Assembly: GCA_963573305.1 (NCBI GenBank)
Contig: OY754337.1
Coordinates: 82,597,094 to 82,661,093, forward strand
DNA: 64,000 bases
Direction of reading: 5' to 3'
DNA from: Pyrrhosoma nymphula
Lineage: Eukaryota > Arthropoda > Insecta > Odonata > Coenagrionidae
In this document: positions 10,799 to 23,700 of the stretch, piece by piece
Position numbering within the stretch: the stretch's first letter is position 1
Layout of the letters: each line of letters opens with the position of its first letter
Notes under the pieces: generated by a model
What the model was told of the DNA's origin: nothing
Databases searched by the model: none
What the model saw: only the letters and a program-made list of their open reading frames with translations
Position numbers and translations under genes: made by a program

Positions 10799-11144
10799 CT
10801 GAAACACAATAGTTTACATTAATGTGCAATGACTTGCATAACTAACATCTGGCAACAAAACATTACCAAATAACATTTTTCGCAATGTTATTCCATGCAC
10901 GGGAAAATTTAACGCAAAACAATCGTTTCGCTCATAGATAAACATTGTCAGCTATAAATTACTTCCGCCATAGGTAACCATCACCTCTGCGTCGAGGGAA
11001 AGCAAAAAGCATACCTTGGTCTTTGAATTTCTGAAGCCTGGTTTTCTCTTGTTCAACTTGAGTCTCATACATGGACCTTTCCTTCGCCAACCGCTTTACA
11101 ACTCCAGATTTAATCCTGATGGTTTTCACCCTTGGGTCAGCCAT
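10590..11144 (-). CDS. TBCA: Tubulin-specific chaperone A (tubulin cofactor A), complete, two coding exons
   Basis: TBCA is a small cytosolic three-helix-bundle protein that captures beta-tubulin intermediates in the tubulin folding pathway. Coding exons are 11144-11015 and 10798-10590, joined in phase 1 within a Gly codon. The product is 112 aa, close to the roughly 108-residue family size. The start MADPRVKTIRIKSGVVKRL and the internal block MYETQVEQEKTRLQKFKDQG are characteristic, as is VPETQKRFIAAFQDL in the second exon. The whole protein is helical with heptad character and ends in ALVGESN. It is divergent from PTAR1 and sits just upstream of PDCD7 on the same strand. Confidence 0.95.
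11015..11144 (-). CDS. TBCA: TBCA coding exon 1
   Basis: The ATG is at 11144. The donor CAAG|GTATGC leaves phase 1 after 43 codons. An upstream open frame (to 11288) contains no family-like residues and is taken as 5' UTR. Confidence 0.93.
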
Positions 11145-11682
11145 TTCAATCGAACGACACCACAAAGATAACAATAATACACTAGAGCGACTATCTGTGA
11201 TAAGGTTTGAATTGACACTCAAATATAAATGATAATGGTGTGTGACGGTGTATACGCACTGGCCTTCAATACTCGTCACACCGCCCACAGTAGCCGCATG
11301 CTAGCATCATTGGACTCAGGTGAAGACTTACACGAAATTATTTTGAAGTTATTAAAAAAATCAGCACCCCTTGGTTCAAACTTTGTTTATTGGAAACCAA
11401 AATTCTTCACCATTAACACTATTGACAGATATTAAAAATCCCATGTGATACTTTGTATCATGAATACTTTGTATGGGCGAATATGGATTGCTGCAACTAT
11501 CGATATCATCGATTTAATCGACATATTGATGCGATCGACTTCTGCTATGATCGAAAATGGTCGGAAAATTTTATATTGAACCATGAAGGTCGGAGTTGAC
11601 CTAGTTATAAAGTTTAGTGAAACAAAGCTTAATTTTGTGGTTAATTCTCATTTATCACGGTTTTTGTTGCACTGAAGGTAAT
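11145..11682. promoter_or_regulatory. Bidirectional TBCA/PTAR1 promoter region with DRE motif
   Basis: The 538 bp between the two divergent start codons hold an exact DRE sequence TATCGATA at 11498-11505. Around it is a dense cluster of ATCGAT-type half sites (ATCATCGATTTAATCGAC and GATCGAC). DRE is a well-known core promoter motif of insect housekeeping genes bound by DREF. No TATA box is obvious. Transcription start sites cannot be placed from sequence alone. Confidence 0.65.
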
Positions 11683-11759
11683 ATGCAAGACAATCCTTTT
11701 CCTGCAGCTGAAAGAATTTTGGCTGACATTGAATCTGTTTTCAAGAAGGATCCAAAATT
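11683..11759 (+). CDS. PTAR1: PTAR1 exon 1
   Basis: The ATG at 11683 starts MQDNPFPAAERILADIESV. The donor AAATT|GTAAGTC at 11760 leaves phase 2 after 77 nt. Confidence 0.9.
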
Positions 11760-14700
11760 GTAAGTCGATAGGATTTGCTCTTTACCATGTAGTTACATTA
11801 TTCAAGTCTCAATTTCTCTCGGAAAATTTAGATTGATCTACGCCTTTGTTTTATAATGGAAAGTTGTTCTATATTCGTTCATCGGATTAGCTGTGGTTTG
11901 ACTTATGTATGTTCTGTTTTCCAGATCGGAGTTCGATATAGTTCCTGTGAATGAAAATCAGAACAAGTCACCAGTCTTGCATGCTAGTCATTCCTTAGGG
12001 CTTGAATCATGGTGTGTTCGCCACGTTTTTTGTTTCATATACCAAAGATTAATGGACCTACGGAAAAAGCGCGGGAGAGAAGGTAATATTAACACTGAAT
12101 GCCATTAGAATTTTGCTTTCAGTTTCATAGCTGTAACGGGCAACCTTCTAACTCTTGAGAATACGAACAATCTGGGTTACTTTTCCCTTTATTCTTATAT
12201 GATCAAATTTTCACCTCTACCAGTTTCGATGTCTTGTAATATGTGTAGGTACCTTTCTTAATTATTACTATAGTTCAGAATAAATGGTGAATGAAAGAAT
12301 CATCATTAGCCCTCCTTTAAGAGTACATTTGCTCCCGTGAGAGGGAAATTCTGAATGGAATGCTGTCAAGGTATCTCATGGCTGAAGTTCTATTATTTGT
12401 CATATCTGAAAAGGTTTTGAAGTAATGTTTGCTCATGTAGTAGAACGGTGCTTGCAAAGATAATTGCTTAAATTGTTGCTTGCAGTTTGATATCAATGAG
12501 GGCACGGGCGCCGGCTCTTGGGAAATTTGAAAATATTGGGAAACATGTTAATGGGTACAATTATTTTTCACTTAATTATCGACCTTTTTTTAAACAACAT
12601 GGGAATTGCATGAAGACACTTTTCGCGCATTTTGATTGGAGTGGACCAGTTAGTGAAACCCCCTTTTTGTTGGCCGTAAGCCAACACTGAATGCACCACT
12701 CTGTAAATTTGTTTTCCGGTGCCCATGAATGAGTGTATTTCTGAGAAACTTGTGTGTGCGGGATACAATGGCCCATGGTATGAAAAACTCGCAGCTAAGT
12801 ATGAAGAAGAGATTAAGAAACTGCCTTCCGCCGAAAAAAAATTCCTAAAATGGCAGTTTTAATTATTTCAAAGCCAAATTTTGGTAGGGAAATTCATAAT
12901 GAAGCATGATAATTCCTGCTTGTTAAACACTGGAAACTGAAGCCCCCATTGTGCAAAACGCAACATGTTTGCCTTATTGTCCCATAACTACCCACTTCTA
13001 AGATAAGAGAATGCTTTCAAATTCATGAAAAGCTTTGAACCATAATTGAATAATGGCCACCGTATTTTAACCTGAAGAAAGGTGTAATTATAAAAATTTG
13101 TGTTGAACTGTTGAGATGCAAGGCTGTCAACACCCCTAAAGCAGAACATCAAGCGATGGCGTGACATTGTCGCAGCACAAAAATGAGGGCCGTAGAAAGA
13201 TAAGGAAGATATATTATTAAAACGTCCACACTCGCAGAAAGTTTTTCGTCTTAGCATCAACTGTTGCAGAAAAATAAAACACATTCTGCTCTGTGGATCA
13301 ACACTAAAAATATAATTTTTTTCTAAAAGGGTCCAGCTACCCATATTCTATTCTTGTTTCTCTTTTCACCACTTGGTGCGGATTGACTCATTCAGGGATT
13401 GATACCATTAACGTTTCAATGGAGGATGCTACGTACCTCTGCATTGATTACCTCTTTACATCTTTCTTCACTATGAATCATGCTTTAAGCATGCCATATA
13501 CATGGGATTGCCATAAGGGACAGTAGGTAAAAATTCAGGACATAAATATGTAGCAATTTCATAATACATAATGAGAAACGTTGATGTCAACATTTTTTGG
13601 GTGACGTCCATGTATGTTGTTTAGGTTCACAACAGTTTTGCCAGCTATCCTGCTGGCATCCTCAGGTGAAGGATCGCAAGAAGGGTTTTCATTGAATTCT
13701 TATAGGGGCCAAGTTGGCTAGATATGGTGCCAAGTTCGGTGGATTTCGCACACAGTCATGGATTGTGATTTCGCAGGAGACTAATTACTCTTTTCCACGC
13801 GCTGTGGAGTGGGTATCCATCTTCTTTATTGAAGTTTATAGGCGTTTTTATGATTTCGATTGCTTCTCTAATTATTCTTGGGAAGTACCTGTTCTCCTTT
13901 GCCATAATTTTGGAGTCTTCAAATTTTATGGTATACTCCGGTTCACTCCATGCGTGCTCTGATATGGCTTATGCTTTAAATTGCTTATTTTTTGCCGCCC
14001 TCTGGTGTTCTCTCACCCGTGTGCTCAAAGCTCTGCAAGTTTCACCAATATAGGACTTGCCACAAGAACAGGGCACTTGGAATACGCCTTCGGAGAGTGT
14101 CGGTGGAATTATTTCCTCGGCCCGGGTAGGATGTCGGCTATCTTGGTCACACAGTTAAACCTCGTGACCACATCATGCTTCCGTAGTGCCCTGGAAATTT
14201 TCTCCAAAGTCCCCGCGATGAAAGGGTTGGTTAGTACATATGCCTTGGGGTCCGGTCTCGGTTCTTCCTCTCGGTTGGGTGCAGCAGTCAACAGGCCTCG
14301 TCTTTCTGATAGACCTAACCAAATCTAGCCAACTTGGCCCCTATAAGAATTCAACGAAAAACCTTCTCACTATCCTTCACCTGAGGACGCCAGTAGGATA
14401 GCTGGCGAAATTGTTGTGAACCTAAACAACGAATGTGGACGTCACCCAAAAAATGTTGATATCATCTGATCAACCTGCAAACAAACAATGAAAAACGTTT
14501 TTTTATACTAATAATGTAACATATTCTAGTACAAAGTAATAAAGACTGAGGACACTCATTAGTATTCTACCCAATAAGATATTGTGAGTGAAAATATATT
14601 CTGAAAAATATACATTATAAAACTGATGATATCAGGCCTGACCTCGTGGAAATTATGGATATCCATGATGAGAAAACCACCTTTGTTATTTCCACAAAAC

Positions 14701-17700
14701 TTTATTACGCTGGCACGATGCGCGTTTCACCACCGTGTGGCATACTCATGTGCATTTAGCAGTAGGTTGGGTGAGAATATATAGACTGGGCTTATGCTGA
14801 GGGAGTGTGTGTGGGCGGGTGGGGAAGGGAGAGGGGAGAGGATTTCTGTTAACTTTAAAATTCACGTGAACACTTTTTTTATGAGCAAAAATTCAGGTCA
14901 ATCCTGCTTTTACAGTATATATGGCACCTCTACATGCACATAACATAGCTTGGCATTAATTATTATAAATATTTACTTTGAATGCCTTGCCATACAAATT
15001 CTTGAAGGAAGAGACCCGAAGAACGAAGCAATAGAAAACCAGAACTACCCAAAACCGGTTCTTTCTATATGTAAAATTGATGACTCCCAAGACCCTACTT
15101 AGTTTTAAACACCTTTTGACAGAGTGGGACAATTACATAGTATGCAACTGGCTAGGTATCAGGGGCAACCTAAAAATCATTTTAGGTGACGACTGGGATG
15201 GCCTAATCTGAGTTTTATGGTTAAAAAGTAACGAGTCATTTAATAATTCAAATTAGTCCATTTTTGAATAGTGAAATACTATCATTCCCACCAAGATTCA
15301 TTTAAATTAATGTTGTTGATTGTTTGTCGGCGGGCCTTCGACAGGAGCCCGGGCACTTAGACCTTACTTGGTCCATTGTGCCAACCCCATGCCTGTCTGC
15401 CACTTGCAGACAGGGGACAAGAGCACCACGGTAGAGGTATGGAGGAGTGGCCTCCACCCTCCCCAGTACAGGTATAGAGGGTGTCCTCCTTCTAACCTTC
15501 CCGGTCTGGTTATATCTCCCGGTGGTCTGGAGGGAGTATCGCCTCTCCATCCACGCCATGTTGAGGTATGGAGGAGGCTCGCCAATCCAACCCGTCTGGT
15601 CCCAACGTCGCTTAACTTCGGTGTTCTGCCGGGAACCGGTGTTTCAACTTGGCTAGACCCTTGCCCCAACTAATGTTGTTAGTTTTAGCTCTAGCATATG
15701 ACTGATTGGGTGAGGTGCAAATGACCTGAGCTGTCAATGTAACCAAGTAAACGAAATATGTACATATGAGGTGTGATGAAAAAATAATGGAAATTTTCGT
15801 TTTTCTTCAATAATATTTATTTATTACTCAATATCAATTTTTTCCCCTTCAAAGTAATCCTCCTTCGATATAATACACTTGTGCCAGTGGTTTTTCCAAT
15901 CTTGGGAGTACTTCTGGAACTCACTTTCCGGTATAGAGTTCAGTTCCTTCAGCGATTCTGTTTTTATCTCATCAATGGTGGCAAAATGTCATCCTTTCAT
16001 GGTTCTCTTCAGCCTCAAGAATAGAATTCACAGGGGGGCATGTCCGGCGAATACGGTGGCTGAGGCAAAATTACTGTTTGTTTTTTTACCAAAATATCAC
16101 GAATAAGCAGTGAGGTGTGAACAGGAACATTATCGTGATGCAATTCCCACCAGTTGTTTTTCCACAATTCTGGGTGTTTTCGTCGGATTGCTTGGTGCAA
16201 ATGGCGCATAACTTCCAGGTAGTATTCTTTATTGACCGTACGACCATATGGCAAATAAATACAATTATCAAAAATCTTAATCATAAAGCCCGCGAAATTA
16301 AAAAATTCCCGTTATTTTTTTATCGCACCTCGTACTGTTGTATAAAGCACCTAGGTTGGCAGGCCTGTGTTTGGTCAGGTTGGCTACCCTGTGTGATACC
16401 CGGGAAGTTGTGTAATGGTTCCTTGATCTGTGCTTCGCACATGTTGATAGTGTCAAATAAATGAACAAGTATCTTTTTACATCAAGTGACGTGAGCCTTT
16501 TTATTAAACCCTATAAGGCTACTAACGATAATAGAACATGGCGCAGTCGAGTGGATAATTTAGTTAACGTGGAAAAGTAAAATAATAGGAAAATACGGAG
16601 TCACATGTGTGGATAAATTATAATGGCGTGTGAGTATATAAAGCTTCCTGCGAACGTCGATTTCGATGGGCCCTCCGCGCAAGCAGCATGGACCAGCTTC
16701 GTATTAGAATTCGAAAATTTTTTGTTAGCAACCAAAAGAGACGAAGAGTCGGACTAGGTGAAAGTGGCCCTTCTCCTAAATATCCTTGGCAGGAGGGCAT
16801 TGGAGCTGCTGTCAACTTTCAACCTCCCCAAAGACAGGCGTAATAATTACGCTGAGGTAAAGAAAGCATTTCAGGACTATGTGTCACCCAAAATTAACGA
16901 AACTATTGAGCGCTTCGTCTTCAATCTAAGGGTGCAAGAAGAGGGGGAGAGTTTTGAGCATTTCTTTGTGGATTGTCGGCGGCTGATACGGAACTGCGGA
17001 TTCTCGAAGGCTGAACCACAATAGGAGTCCGTACTTAGGGACCGCATCGTGTACGGCATCCGAGACAAAGCGGTGCAGGAAGCTCTGCTAAGGTTGGAGG
17101 ATCTGTCTTTAGAGAGGGCAGCGGCACACTGCAGAGCAGTGGAGCAGAGCCGGAAGCAGGCAAAGCAGATCCAAGAGGCAGCTGTCTTGGGGTCCAGGGG
17201 TGAAGCCGCAAGTGTAGATTTTGTGCAGAAAGGAAAGCATAAACAGGCAAGTGGCTACATTAAAAGTGCAAGTTCACATAATAGCGGTGCTTATCGGAAA
17301 GCCAAGGAGAACGCCTCCGAGGCACGAAGTGAATTTCAGTGTAGTAGATGCAAGACCACCCATGGTCCACGAGAGTGCCCGGCATTCGGGAAAAAGTGCG
17401 CTAAGTGCGGGATAACCAATCATTTTGCTGCGGCATGCAGAGCCAGAAAAGTGTGACAAGTCGATGTCTATGATACCGACTCTGACGTGTCGTCAGTCTC
17501 GTGTGATTCACTGAAAATCAGTGTAAGTGCGATAGAAAGCAACAACAGTAATAACGAGTGACATGAATGTGTGGCCATTGAAGGGAAAAATGTGGACTTT
17601 AAACTGGATACAGGGGCCCAAGTAAATGTAATTCCATGTAAGTTGTTAAACAAAGTGGGCAAACATGTAAAAATCAAACCCACCAGTGTCCACATAGAAA

Positions 17701-20700
17701 CATACGGTGGCATGAAAATTAAGCCAAAGGGTATTGCTACTATGAATTGTTCCTTTAAAGACATAAAAATCCCACTTGATTTTATTGTTGTGAATTGTGA
17801 TTCACAACCCCTATTGGGGCTTCCAGGTTGTGTTGCACTAAATTTAGTTAAAAAAGTGTTTGCTGTGGAAGACGGGTTACCTAGTGATAAATTTGTAAAA
17901 ATGTACAAAGGTGTTTTTGATTCATTGGGTTGTTTCCCACAAAAATGTACTATCAGAACCAAAGACAGTGCTGAGCCTGTTAGCAGGCCACCAAGACGAG
18001 TGCCTTCAGCACTGAAGGAACGGTTGAAGACAGAACTTAATCGGTTGCAGAAAAAGAATATAATTGAAAAAATTGAAAAGCCGTCAGGCAAAGAGTGGGT
18101 TAACAATTTAGTAATTACTGAAAAACCGAGTGGAGAATTAAGGCTATGTCTGGACCCTGTAGAGCTTAATAAAGCAATAATTAGGCAGTACTACACAGTC
18201 CCCACTGTAAGCGAAATTTCAGAAAAATTGTGAGGCAATAAATTCTTTACCGTATTTGACTTGAAAGAGGGGTTTCATCAAGTTAAGTTAGATAAAAGGT
18301 CAACCTTGAAATGTGCATTCTCAAGCCCTTTTGGATATCACAAGTACCTGAGAATGCCTTTTGGCATAGCAAATGCCCCAGAAGTATTTCAGAAAATGGT
18401 AGAGGAAAATTTTGGGGACATTCCAGGGACTGTCATTTACTTTGATGATCTGTTATGTATGGGAAGGACAGAATTAGAGCACGACATTGTTGTCAGCAGA
18501 GTTGTTGAAAGGGCCAGGGCTTTAAATATTAAGTTTAACTCTGCCAAATTACAATATAAAGTTACAGAGGTAAAGTATGTGGGCCATGTGTTTTCACAGC
18601 TGGGAATGAAAACTGACCCAGACAGAGTAGAATCCCTCCTAAGCTTAGATTACCCTACAAATAAGAAAGAATTACAAAGGGCTATGGGTATGTTTAACTA
18701 TATTCGTAATTTTATTCCAAATATGGCTACACTGACAGCTCCCTTGAGGGAATTATTAAAGGCTGATGTTATCTGGACATGGCTACCATACCACACAAAG
18801 GCTTTTGACAAATTAAAAGCTAGTGTTGCGTCTGCCCCAACCCTTGCAATATTTGACCCAAGAAAGAAAGTGACGATTCAATGTGATGCATCCCAGTCAG
18901 GGCTGGGATGCTGCCTAATGCAAGAGGGACATTTAGGGAAAGGGATGCAACCAGTAGCATTTGCCTCCCGGAGTCTAAGTGAGTGTGAAAGAAATAGCTA
19001 TGCACAGATAGAGAAAGAAATATTAGCAATTCACTTCGCAACAGCCAAGTTCCACAATTTTATATATGGTCTCACTGTGGACATTCAGACAGATCACAAA
19101 CCCCTAGTATCTGTAATGAAAAAGGAAATCTGTAAGATAGGATCTACAAGATTGCAGAGACTGAGGCTGAAACTCCTAAAATATTCATTGAATGTGTACT
19201 ATGTGCCAGGCAAGGACCTGCACATTGCAGATCACTTGTCTCGGTCCTATCTTAAGAGAGAGAATGATGATGACCCTGATTTGCTTGAAATGGTGCATGT
19301 AATTAGTAAAAATTTACCCATGTCCCAAGAAAGAAGGGAACAATTTCGTGCAGAGACTCGCAGTGACCCAGTGCTAGCCTCAGTTATCAAATATTGTAAA
19401 GAGAAATGGCCAGCCCAAGGTAAATGTATTAGGAAAACGTTGCCATTTTTTAAAGTAAGGGGGGACCTTTATGTTGAAGATGGGTTAGTCTTCTTAAATC
19501 ACAAGATTGTAGTCCCAAAGACCATGCAGCCTTATGTGCTAAGTCTGTTACATGAGGGTCATGGAGGTATAGAGAAAACACGCACTAAAGCCAGGCAGCT
19601 ATTTTACTGGCCAGGTATGTCAACTGAGATAGAGGAATTCATAAAGAAATGCCACATCTGTGATAAATTCAAGCCTGCTAATAAAAAACAACTTCTGCTG
19701 CCACACGAAGTACCTCGACTCCCCTTCGAAAAAGTAGCATGTGACATCCTTGACTTTGCAGGACAACCATACTTGATCCTGGTTGACTTCTACTCCAAGT
19801 GGATAGAATTGAGCCCCTTACCTAGTAAGTCCTCAACCGCTGTTATTAACTCCTTGCAGAACACCTTTGCAACCCATGGATTGCCCAGGGTTATTATCGC
19901 AGATAATGTGCCATTTTTGCCGTGGGAATGTAGAAAATATTTCAGAAAACAAGAGATAGAAGTTAGAACCTCTAGTCCACACCACCATCAAAGCAATGGC
20001 CTTGCTGAAAAAGGGGTGCACATAAGCAAACAAATGTTGCGCAAAAGTAAGGAGGCTGGTGTAGATTTTCGGGATTTGCTTCAAGAATACAGAAGCACTC
20101 CACTTAAAGGGCTAAATGTTTCCCCAGCAGAAATCCTGTTTGGTCGCCGCCTGAGAACTAGACTTCCCGTTGCCACTGAGGCATTGAAGCCAAGGGTACG
20201 TGAGGGAGTCTATGATGCATTATGTAATAAACAGAAAAAAATGAAAGAAATTTATGATAGATCTGCAAATCGAAAACTTACCCAAATAGGGGAAGGGGAT
20301 AAAGTAAGGATCAGAGCATCCAAGAATGAGAATTGGGAACCAGGGATAGTAGTTGGGAAGCATAATTGCCCTAGGTCATACCTGGTAAGAAACAATAAAG
20401 GTAACATTGTAAGGCGTAATAGTGCTCACCTACGCCATAACTTTTCAGGAGCTGATCACTATACAGCTCCCTTAATGCTAGAATGTGATACATCTAGAAA
20501 TGTAACAAAGGAGAGAGAAGGACCAACTGTATGTGAAGAGGTGCCGCCGAGGATAACCAACAACCCTGACAGCTTTAAGACGAGGAGTGGTAGGGCTGTC
20601 AAAGCTCCTCAACGGATGGACCTCTGACTGGAAAGGGGAGGTGTTGTGTAAAGCACCTAGGTTGGCAGGCCTGTGTTTGGTCAGGTTGGCTACCCTGTGT

Positions 20701-23700
20701 GATACCCCAGAAGTTGTGTAATGGTTGCTTGATCTGTGCTTCGCACATGTTGATAGTGTCAAATAAATGAACAAGTATCTTTTTACATCAAGTGACGTGA
20801 GCCTTTTTATTAAACCCTATAAGGCTACTAACGATAATAGAACACGTACTACCTACTGTGAATCTGTGAATAGTTTTTCTTCCTTTGATGAAAGGTTGAT
20901 GTGTTACTTTCTAGTCTTTTCACTAGTAAATTTTTTCTGAATAACTTTGACTGATCCAATGTTGACTGTCTTAATGAACCAGAGATGCTCATGGTAGGAC
21001 CCTGCAAAGAGGTGCATGACAAACTCTCTGGGAAAATTTGAAGCCGTCTGAAAAACTGTAAGAAGTCACTTTGAAAATGTCCCATTAAACCTTATGTCAT
21101 CCAGAATGAAGAAAATTAAATTCTAATGAGAAGTGAAGAAAATGAAAAGAGATGCATTGCAGTGGAAAACTTAAAATGTGTGATTTCTGGATGAAGATGA
21201 AAAAGGATACCCCACATGAAGATTAGAATTTGATGCTGCATTTATTTTACAGAAAATGTTCTTAAATTTGTGGAGCAAATCACTGATTTATGCCTGATAC
21301 AGTAGAATGAATTAAAAATAACTTACGAAATTTCTTGATCGAAGCCTAAATATGAGGGAAGTTTCAATAAGGACCAAAGGGAGAGAAAGGCATCAGGAAT
21401 TGATGAAATTCCTTCTGAGTTGCTTTTAGAGAAAGAACCCTGAGTGAATTCAGAAAATTTATTTGTGACGCATGAAACTGGACACATTTCAATGGAGTAG
21501 GAAGAGAATGTAATCCCCCATATTCCTAGGGAAAAATAAGAGCCACGAAATGTGAACATTTGAACCACAATAGCCTTTCTGCAAATGCATAGAGAAGTGC
21601 ATAATCGTGACACTCAAGGGTAAGTAACGAGACCCACGAGAGTGTTGCCTGCAGTGTCAGGCTGCAGAACTACTTACACGTGAGTGATTTGGCCCCGCCC
21701 CTTTTGTCCGCTGTGATGCCTATCTATTAGGATATTATTTGGAGAGGCATGTATTTCTAATAGAGAAATAAAACATGGGTTGCACCAGTATTTTATTGCA
21801 GCAAACACACCAGAAAGTACACAACCATGTAACATCAAATCCAAGTTGGAATTCCTAAGGATTGTAACAATATTTATGAACAGGCCACAATTAAATGCAT
21901 ATTGTGTAACATACATAATTCAATCTGCCAAACACAAGGAATAAATTATATATGTACCCTCAAGACGGCTGTAGCAGAGGTAGTTGTCATATTATGCGTT
22001 ATATGTTACAGAGAATAGGGAGGGTTGGATTGTGATAGAGCTCAGGAAATAACGTGGTAATTCAATACACAAATATAGGGGAATGACAGGACTTAATGCC
22101 CATCAATTTGCAAATAATTAAACAATGTGGCATGGAAAATTCTCTTCATGCTATCTGTTCGGTATCAACTTTGTGTTATTTTTTAGAAGGCCAAGGACAT
22201 GAATCGTCATACATATCATGCACATATAACACCAAGAAATATTTAATGAAGCACTTAGTGCCCAAGTACTGCAGGGAATTATGTTTGTCAGTAGTAAATT
22301 GTTGGTGATTTTATACATATTTTACTGTGGTTACTAGGTGAATCCATACATTAATATACATAACATTAAGGTGAATTAATGCATACAAAAAAGCCTATAT
22401 TAGCCACAATAATACAGAACAGGGGGGATACAGTTTAAAATTACCAAATCAGTCCAACTGCCATTTAAAGTTTTCCTAACCCAAATTAAAAGTGTTCTAA
22501 TCTAAGCAGCCATTAATTGGGATAGGACTTGTGAACTATTTCTGTGACCCTCTTGTCTAAATACTAACAATAGGGTGAACAGATAAAAATAACTTAGTAA
22601 GTTCCACATATATTTTTATTGATATAACCAGATTTTGCCAGTTACGGCATCTTCAGGTATACAGTCATAGCAGTAGGAACAATTGATATATGTATATACA
22701 AAAATATCTCAGTAGTGGAGTGAAATGGTGTTCGGGATTGGGGAAGGATAGGTAAGTCATCCTGGGTTGGCGATAAGGCTGTTGAGGTTCTTTTTGTTGT
22801 AAAAGGTGACCCTTATGTCATTTTGCGGACCTGGTTGCTTTCTGGGATGCCTCATCCAAAAAGGAGACTTTACCCCAGTATTGTTTTTCCTGGCTGTTGG
22901 GTAATGTCCCATTTATATCATAAGTTCACCTTTTTTCCCCCAAAAAGACTATATCACTGTCCACCTCTATTTGTCTTCCGTCCGTTTCTTCTTCAGTTGC
23001 TTTCACTTCAGTCTGGCGTCTAGTTGATTAATAAGTAAAGTGAGTGAAGGCAGAATAGACTCTGGGAGAAAGATGGAAATGATATTAGAGAGTGAATAAG
23101 GATTTTCAGCAAGGAAATTAATAATGTTTTTAAATATGGAAGGACCCCAAGCAATAACACCCTGAGGAAAAAGTGTGGCATTTTACAGGTCTTGCAGGAA
23201 AATAAGGACCGCAGCATCAAAAGGAATAGATGGGAGTGCTAAGGAAGTGAACAACATTGTATAAGAGTGGTTTACATGCACACGTGCAAAGAGATTCCTA
23301 GTGAGTGGACCGATGATATAAGAGAGGGCTCGGAAGATAGTGAAGAAATTATTAGTGGATAACTTTGTTGCCAGCAATGGGTGGCTAGAATGCTTCTGAA
23401 AATATCACAGTATTGCATTCCATGCAGTAAATGGAGAATGCAGTGATGTAAACCCAAAGGATGTGGATGATTTAAGGAAGAGATTACCATCTCTTTTGGG
23501 GGATTATGCCCCTTGTGACATATTTTATGTCAACATGAGTGGCCTTGGAAACAATGGAAAAATAAATGTGGCGTTTTATACGCATCTCCCCTTTTTTCTC
23601 TAAATTCTCCTCTTTGGACATGTTCCCCTCGTGGGCTTAGCCGAAGGACTTGCCCGAGGTGCGTCCTGACATGCGCACTAACCGCGGCCAAAATGCCTAC

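Larger units (their letters stand above)
16331..20849 (+). mobile_element. Ty3/gypsy LTR retrotransposon (Mag/K02A2.6-like) with target duplication CGTAC
   Basis: Two 203-bp LTRs (16336-16538 and 20642-20844, TGTTGT to AGAACA) differ at four positions, about 98% identity. The 5-bp duplication CGTAC flanks them (16331-16335 and 20845-20849). A putative primer-binding site TGGCGCAGTCGAGTGG starts directly after the 5' LTR. A purine tract GGAAAGGGGAGG precedes the 3' LTR. One gag-pol frame of 1,334 codons lies between them, broken by five stops but no frameshift. There is no envelope frame. This is a recent but defective insertion in PTAR1 intron 2. Confidence 0.95.
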
